Source: a virus. From it: a stretch of DNA of 25,469 bases. This document shows positions 21,684 through 25,469 of the stretch, one piece after another (position 1 is the stretch's first letter; the number at the start of each line of letters is the position of its first letter). A program made the position numbers and the translations under genes. The stretch spans positions 1 to 25,469 of IMG/VR virus record IMGVR_UViG_3300031787_000755; one strand, given 5' to 3'. The notes beneath the pieces are model-generated. The model was given only the letters and a program-made list of their open reading frames with translations. It searched no databases and had not been told where the DNA came from.

Positions 21684-22166
21684 TTAGTTGTATGTCAGTG
21701 GCCCATCAGGGCCAGCGTCCACTGGGTTGTAAGGCGGTCTGATGAACGGGTTGTCGTAGACGCGCCAGGGCTTGTTGCCTGCGCCTGCTGGCATGGTGGC
21801 TGGCAGTTGCTGCTCCAGCGGGAACGTGGCGCGCTGCAGCAGGGTGTCGTAGCCTTGCTTGCCGGTGGCCTTGGTCTCGGGCATCACCACCTTGCCATAG
21901 CTCGGGGCCAGGCGCACAGCCAAGTTGCAGATGATGGCCTCATAGGCCGAGTCGGGGACGTTGGTTTCCTCATCGATGCCGCCGTCTTGGGGGCTGGACG
22001 GGATCGGGTAGCCCAGCCGGATGCCCTTGCCGTTCCAGTCGGCCATCATGGCATCGAGCCTGCGCCTGGCAGTCTCAAGCTGCTCAGGCTGAAGATCAAA
22101 GGCATAGGACGCAAGGCCGATCTCTTCGAACGCTGCGCTGATAAATTGGCGCTTGCTGTAACCCAT
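21684..22166 (-). CDS. head completion / tail accessory factor (P22 gp4-like)
   Basis: The 160-residue helical product begins YSKRQFISAAFEEIGLASYA and contains ARRRLDAMMADWNGKGIRLG and YEAIICNLAVRLAPSYGK. These match the P22 gp4 family (166 residues in P22), which binds below the portal so that gp10 can attach. Position after the coat group and before gp10 is as expected. It starts 1 nt after the preceding stop. I see no peptidoglycan hydrolase motif, although P22 gp4 has been reported to have such activity. Confidence 0.88.
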   Translation of the reverse strand: MGYSKRQFISAAFEEIGLASYAFDLQPEQLETARRRLDAMMADWNGKGIRLGYPIPSSPQDGGIDEETNVPDSAYEAIICNLAVRLAPSYGKVVMPETKATGKQGYDTLLQRATFPLEQQLPATMPAGAGNKPWRVYDNPFIRPPYNPVDAGPDGPLTYN

Positions 22167-22167
22167 G

Positions 22168-22467
22168 CTAGGCTCCTTGTGCCAGTGCTGTGGCGATTAA
22201 GCCACTTAGCTTTTTGTCTGTGGTGCGACCGTTGAACGGGATGCCCAGATCGGTGGCCTTGGCCTGCAGCTCGTCGCGTGTCGGTGGTGCATCGTCCTGT
22301 GGTGCATTTTGCACCTCAATGGTCGGGGCATTCATAGGCGATGGAAAGCAGACCTTTGAGGCTTTGCGCTCAATGGCCTGCTGCTTTTTAAAGCGTCGTT
22401 TTTGCAGCCGCAACTCTTTCCACGGGGCAAGAGTCTTGTCTTTTATGATAGCGGCTGACTTGATCAT
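22168..22467 (-). CDS. small protein with a HeH/LEM-like C-terminus
   Basis: The 99-residue product has a very basic N-terminal helix (KELRLQKRRFKKQQAIERK), a linker and a C-terminal helix-extended loop-helix segment (TRDELQAKATDLGIPFNGRT followed by KKLSGLIATAL). HeH/LEM/SAP-like domains of this kind bind DNA or proteins and are common in small phage genes beside the coat gene. A later in-frame ATG at MNAPTIEVQN would give just the C-terminal half. The upstream ATG is favoured because it overlaps the stop of the 56-residue gene as ATGA. Confidence 0.7.
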   Translation of the reverse strand: MIKSAAIIKDKTLAPWKELRLQKRRFKKQQAIERKASKVCFPSPMNAPTIEVQNAPQDDAPPTRDELQAKATDLGIPFNGRTTDKKLSGLIATALAQGA

Positions 22468-22634
22468 TTCATCTTCTTCATCGGTGCTTTGCTGGGCTTG
22501 CCTGCGGCTTTCGCTGCCTTGCTTGCCACGTTCAAAGACATTGCCACGGCTTGCTTTTGGGGCTTGCCGGACTTCATCTCCATTGCAATATTTTTACCGA
22601 TGGTCTTTTTTGAGTAACCTTTGGTCATTGGCAT
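22464..22634 (-). CDS. 56-residue Lys-rich phage protein
   Basis: The product starts MPMTKGYSKKTIGKNIAMEM, continues KSGKPQKQAVAMSLNVA and ends in a Lys/Ala/Pro run. KSGKPQKQAVA is a motif I know from tiny phage proteins of unknown function. AGGAGC precedes ATG 22634, and the TGA overlaps the next ATG as ATGA. It is short enough to fall below common gene-calling limits. Confidence 0.7.
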   Translation of the reverse strand: MPMTKGYSKKTIGKNIAMEMKSGKPQKQAVAMSLNVASKAAKAAGKPSKAPMKKMK

Positions 22635-22651
22635 GATTCGCTCCTAAGTGA

Positions 22652-22679
22652 GACAGGCCAACATTTCTGCTGGCCTGTC
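22652..22679 (-). terminator. hairpin between the coat-group genes and the small tail genes
   Basis: GACAGGCCA and TGGCCTGTC (22652-22660 and 22671-22679) pair over 9 bp with a 10-nt loop, just past the stop of the gene at 22688-23299. No T-run follows, so it is probably a partial terminator or RNA-stability element. It would let coat-group mRNA be made in excess over tail mRNA. Confidence 0.5.
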
Positions 22680-22687
22680 GGGGTTTA

Positions 22688-23299
22688 TCAACCGATACGA
22701 TAGACGACGAAGGTGTCAGCCGCAGTCTTGCGGCAACGGAAGCGTGCAGATGCACCAGACGTTGCAGCAGTTGCGGCAGCACCCACGATGGTCACGTTTG
22801 TGTTGACCGTGAGGGTCAAAGCAAATGCAGCCAAAGTGATGACGCTGAAGTCAAACGAATCACCAATCGCCCACTCAGTTGCCAGATCAAGGTTTGCACC
22901 TGTTGGCAGTTGAATGTCGCGTGATGCGGTTGGGGTAGCGGTAATGATGCCAGTCAACACGTTAGCGGCAGTTGCCGCCATCGAGCCACCGTCAGCAATG
23001 TTGGCTGGCGCATCTTGAGGTTGCCAGTTGCCATTGTTGGTGATGGTAGGCGCAACACCCACTGCATAGTACGCACCCGATGCACCAGCTTGAATTGTCA
23101 CGCTGGTGGCATTGGTGAATGCGCTCGACACATAGGTGGTGTTTTCAACCGTAGTCAGCAAATCCTGTGAATCAGGAAAGTTGGGGAAACCAACTTCTTG
23201 AAACACAAGTGCTGGTGAATACGCCTGCACAGCGATTTTCTCGCCAGCAGGCACAGTGACGGTGGCCGTGCCTTGGGTAAAAATTACGTTATAGCTCAT
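22688..23299 (-). CDS. hypothetical protein next to coat, possible capsid decoration
   Basis: The 203-residue product is beta-rich, with FTQGTATVTVPAGEKIAVQA at the start and Ala/Thr/Val repeats later (VNTNVTIVGAAATAATSG), ending RFRCRKTAADTFVVYRIG. The central part (NIADGGSMAATAANVLTGII) resembles segments of other phage surface proteins. A strong AGGAG precedes the ATG, as expected for an abundant protein, and the gene lies 10 nt after coat. P22 has no equivalent here. A capsid decoration or head-fibre role is inferred, not shown. Confidence 0.65.
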   Translation of the reverse strand: MSYNVIFTQGTATVTVPAGEKIAVQAYSPALVFQEVGFPNFPDSQDLLTTVENTTYVSSAFTNATSVTIQAGASGAYYAVGVAPTITNNGNWQPQDAPANIADGGSMAATAANVLTGIITATPTASRDIQLPTGANLDLATEWAIGDSFDFSVITLAAFALTLTVNTNVTIVGAAATAATSGASARFRCRKTAADTFVVYRIG

Positions 23300-23309
23300 G
23301 ATTCACTCC

Positions 23310-24593
23310 TTACTGACCGAACAGCAAAATGCCAGACATTTCTGGCTGCTTATTGACCACGCCGAACAAGGTATCGAGACGATACTTGGTCTTCATCGTG
23401 TTCACATCGTACTGCTTTTGCATCACCAGCTCGATGCCCTGGTCGGTGCTTGCACGCATCACTGCGACACCAGCGTTTGAAGGCACTGCGTAACGGCCAG
23501 GCAGGATTTCCAGCGCATCTTTCTGCCAGAAGCAGTTGATGGGTGCTGCGTTGACGTTCAAGCGTGTGATGGTGCGGCCAGCGGCTGCAGTCACGATACA
23601 GTTTTGATACTGCAACTCAGCGTCAGTGCCACCCTGTGCCGAGATGATCGGAGGGGTGATCACGCAGGTCGTAGCATTGGTCACGCTCACCACACGGAAG
23701 GTCTTGGAGAAACCAGTGCCCTGTTTGGTGATGTGATGCACAGCCTCAACGCCTTGAATCTGGATTGGCGTGCCTGCTGGCAGGTCAGTGGTGCTGGAGA
23801 CCGTGATGGTCTGGAAGCGGTTGTCCACGTTCTGGGTTTCGCCAGTGATAGCGGTCTGGGTTGCTTGTGGCACGTAGTAGTTGCCAGCCGCAGCCAAGGT
23901 GCTCATCGTTGGGTCTGCACCAGTGCGAGCCGCGATGCGGTTTGCGTAGTCCAGCTTGTAGGTGTCAAAGCCTGCAACCATGCCGACGTACGAGCGCTCG
24001 AAAGCGTTGTTCGACTTGCTGCCTGCGAAGCTGCGAGACACGGATGCGCCACCAGCTCCACCAGCGATATTGCCAGCGATGCCGTTGTAGTCGCGTGAGG
24101 ACAGGGCCATGTAACGGTCAAAGGCTTGGACGCCCTGCTCGTTCATGATCGAGTCGCACAGTGCGATGTCGTCGTAGTCACCAGCAGCGGTGTTCACGGT
24201 CACGACCAGCGAGCCTTGGGCTGCGGCCACGTTCATGATAGCGATGTTGATGTCGGAGGCCAGCTTTTGCTTTGCAGCTTCGCCCAGGCGACCTTCTTGC
24301 AAGGCATCACGCAACTCAAGTGCGTCCAAGATGAACGGCACAGACTTTTGAAAGCCGAGCGTTGCAGGGACGGAGAGCTGGGTGTAAGCCGTGAAGTTGC
24401 CGGTCTGGTCCATGCCATCGTACGACTGTGCGATGTAGGGCTGGGGACGGTAGATCACGTTGTTGGTGCGTTCCATCATCGAGCCGTCGGTGTTGTAGAC
24501 GGACACGTTGCGGGACAGTACCAGCGCGTCGTTGAAGCCTTCGAGGATGTCCTCGAACGCGACGCGCTCTTCTTTGGAAAATGCATTAGACAT
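23310..24593 (-). CDS. major capsid protein (P22 coat gp5-like)
   Basis: The 427-residue product is nearly the length of P22 coat (430). Segment NVDNRFQTITVSSTT (255-269), followed by PAGTPIQIQGVEAVHHITKQ, mirrors the NVDNRF...TGMKRGD region of P22 coat as I remember it. NCFWQKDALEI (353-363) mirrors NVFWADDAIRI. An internal I-domain-like strand region lies around 230-350, with HK97-fold helices on either side. It should form the icosahedral shell with the scaffold encoded just upstream. The start MSNAFSKEER follows the scaffold stop by 22 nt. Confidence 0.9.
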   Translation of the reverse strand: MSNAFSKEERVAFEDILEGFNDALVLSRNVSVYNTDGSMMERTNNVIYRPQPYIAQSYDGMDQTGNFTAYTQLSVPATLGFQKSVPFILDALELRDALQEGRLGEAAKQKLASDINIAIMNVAAAQGSLVVTVNTAAGDYDDIALCDSIMNEQGVQAFDRYMALSSRDYNGIAGNIAGGAGGASVSRSFAGSKSNNAFERSYVGMVAGFDTYKLDYANRIAARTGADPTMSTLAAAGNYYVPQATQTAITGETQNVDNRFQTITVSSTTDLPAGTPIQIQGVEAVHHITKQGTGFSKTFRVVSVTNATTCVITPPIISAQGGTDAELQYQNCIVTAAAGRTITRLNVNAAPINCFWQKDALEILPGRYAVPSNAGVAVMRASTDQGIELVMQKQYDVNTMKTKYRLDTLFGVVNKQPEMSGILLFGQ

Positions 24594-24615
24594 TTTGGTT
24601 TCCTATTCAAAAAAA

Positions 24616-25469
24616 TTATTTGGAAGCTGATCGTTTCTGCGCTTTGTACTGGATGACTTTCGTCATGTTTCCAGTCCTTGCTGCTTCTTCTCTCAGCCGA
24701 TCAAGGGTTGAGTCCACCGCGCCAGATGATCGTCCAGTTCCCGAGACGATACGCTCCGGTGCGGGTGCTGCCCTGCGGTTTGTAACTTTCAATTCTTTCT
24801 CCAGTTTCGCTACCGCAAAGGCAAACTTCACGGGGTCGGTTAATGTTGCGAGTTCCGCTGCCTTTTTCGGGTTCTTGCCGAGTGCATAAATCACCAGGGC
24901 CGGATTGTCCGAGCCTTGCAGGACGATGCCTTGCTGGGTGACGTTCAAGACCTGCTGGACAGTTTCCTCAGCATCCTCGTAGTCACGCACCTTCAGCTCG
25001 GCTTTCGCCTTGCCGTAGGACTCCAGCTTGCTTTGCCAGGCTTGCTGCTGCGCTTGCTCGGCCTGTCGAACCTTGTCGGTCTCTAGGTCGTGCTGGCGCT
25101 TGCGGTCATGCCAGGCGTCCATTGCTTGCTCGTATCGATCCGCATCGTAGTCGTGGTCCTCCAGCTTCGGCTTCGGTCCCAACGTCACGACCGGCTTTTT
25201 CTCAGTCGTTGTGGCCGTCAGCTTGGCTTCGAGTTCACGAATCCGGCGCTCTTTTTCCCTGTTCGCTTTACGCAGCTCGCGCACCCATTCCGGCGCACGG
25301 ACTTCCTCTTCGGCGGGGGGCGCTTCCTCGCCAATGGAGACAACAACCTCGTCCGACTCCTCCTCCTGCGTTTGCGTCTCGCCGTCGTTCAGTTGGTCGC
25401 TGGTGGCATTGTTCTCACCAGTTTCAATCTCAACTTCCTGCGGCTCGTCCTCAATCGCTACGGTTTCGT
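24616..25469 (-). CDS. scaffolding protein (P22 gp8-like), N-terminus beyond the window
   Basis: The frame is open all the way to the right edge. A GTG at 25284 is only an internal codon, because the upstream part also reads as protein (EEEVRAPEWVRELRKANREK). About 283 residues are visible; P22 gp8 has 303. The N-terminal part is very acidic (EDEPQEVEIETGENN, EEESDEVVV), followed by a highly charged coiled coil (ANREKERRIRELEAKL) and a basic end (MTKVIQYKAQKRSASK). P22 scaffold also binds coat through a basic C-terminus. Position just before coat supports the call. The portal gene is expected further right. Confidence 0.85.
   Translation of the reverse strand, partial: ETVAIEDEPQEVEIETGENNATSDQLNDGETQTQEEESDEVVVSIGEEAPPAEEEVRAPEWVRELRKANREKERRIRELEAKLTATTTEKKPVVTLGPKPKLEDHDYDADRYEQAMDAWHDRKRQHDLETDKVRQAEQAQQQAWQSKLESYGKAKAELKVRDYEDAEETVQQVLNVTQQGIVLQGSDNPALVIYALGKNPKKAAELATLTDPVKFAFAVAKLEKELKVTNRRAAPAPERIVSGTGRSSGAVDSTLDRLREEAARTGNMTKVIQYKAQKRSASK

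Noticed and set aside
24616-25284. GTG at 25284 as the true start of the scaffold gene
   Set aside because: The frame stays open to the window edge, and the upstream part has the acidic, charged composition of the same protein.

Overview
The window looks like tailed-phage DNA: a P22-like podovirus structural, ejection and lysis block joined to a short replication block of very different base composition. No host gene, rRNA, tRNA or integrase is visible. The right block (about 5.0-25.5 kb, moderate GC) has the codon style of a betaproteobacterial phage, possibly a freshwater Burkholderiales phage. The left block (1 to about 5.0 kb) is much more GC-rich and looks more like phages of high-GC Alphaproteobacteria. 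Both host guesses are inference from composition and protein style only.

Left block, + strand: an ORF at the edge, a RecB/Cas4-type PD-(D/E)XK nuclease (342-1082), a candidate ssDNA-binding protein with an acidic tail (1139-1786), a large primase-polymerase/helicase fusion (1919-4144), and a cluster of more than a dozen copies of CCGCAC(C) in both orientations (4152-4319) that looks like a replication origin. Two unrecognised genes follow (4320-4847 and 4853-5143). Together these form a compact replication cassette: nuclease, SSB-like protein, primase-helicase and iterons. Base composition drops sharply at about 4.99-5.03 kb. Just after it lie a GIY-YIG endonuclease gene with an apparent frameshift (5029-5386) and a small Cys-rich gene (5383-5580).

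Right block, all - strand, read from the right edge leftwards: scaffold (gp8-like, runs off the window), P22-type coat (gp5-like), an unrecognised protein, two small genes, gp4-like tail accessory factor, a fibre-like protein, three small Lys-rich proteins, gp10-like tail hub, a tail-needle candidate with a TNF/C1q-like knob, three unrecognised genes, and three ejection proteins. The ejection proteins are a gp7-like protein ending in an S74-like chaperone motif, a gp20-like protein, and a 1034-residue gp16-like protein with an N-terminal lytic transglycosylase. Then come a P22-style tailspike, a 28-codon micro-gene, further fibre-like proteins, an XhlA-like membrane protein, a spanin-like protein, a 3-TM holin and an M15 peptidase endolysin. 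This is the P22 order scaffold-coat-4-10-26-14-7-20-16-spike, so portal and terminase should lie beyond the right edge. Most neighbours overlap by 1-4 nt (ATGA or TAATG), as expected of one long late operon.

The two blocks converge at 5577-5580, where the two stop codons overlap within TTAA and no terminator is visible. The questions most worth checking are whether the composition break is natural mosaicism or a chimeric assembly, whether the 4.15-4.32 kb repeats are a functional origin, the GIY-YIG frameshift, and several tiny coupled genes that gene callers would miss.
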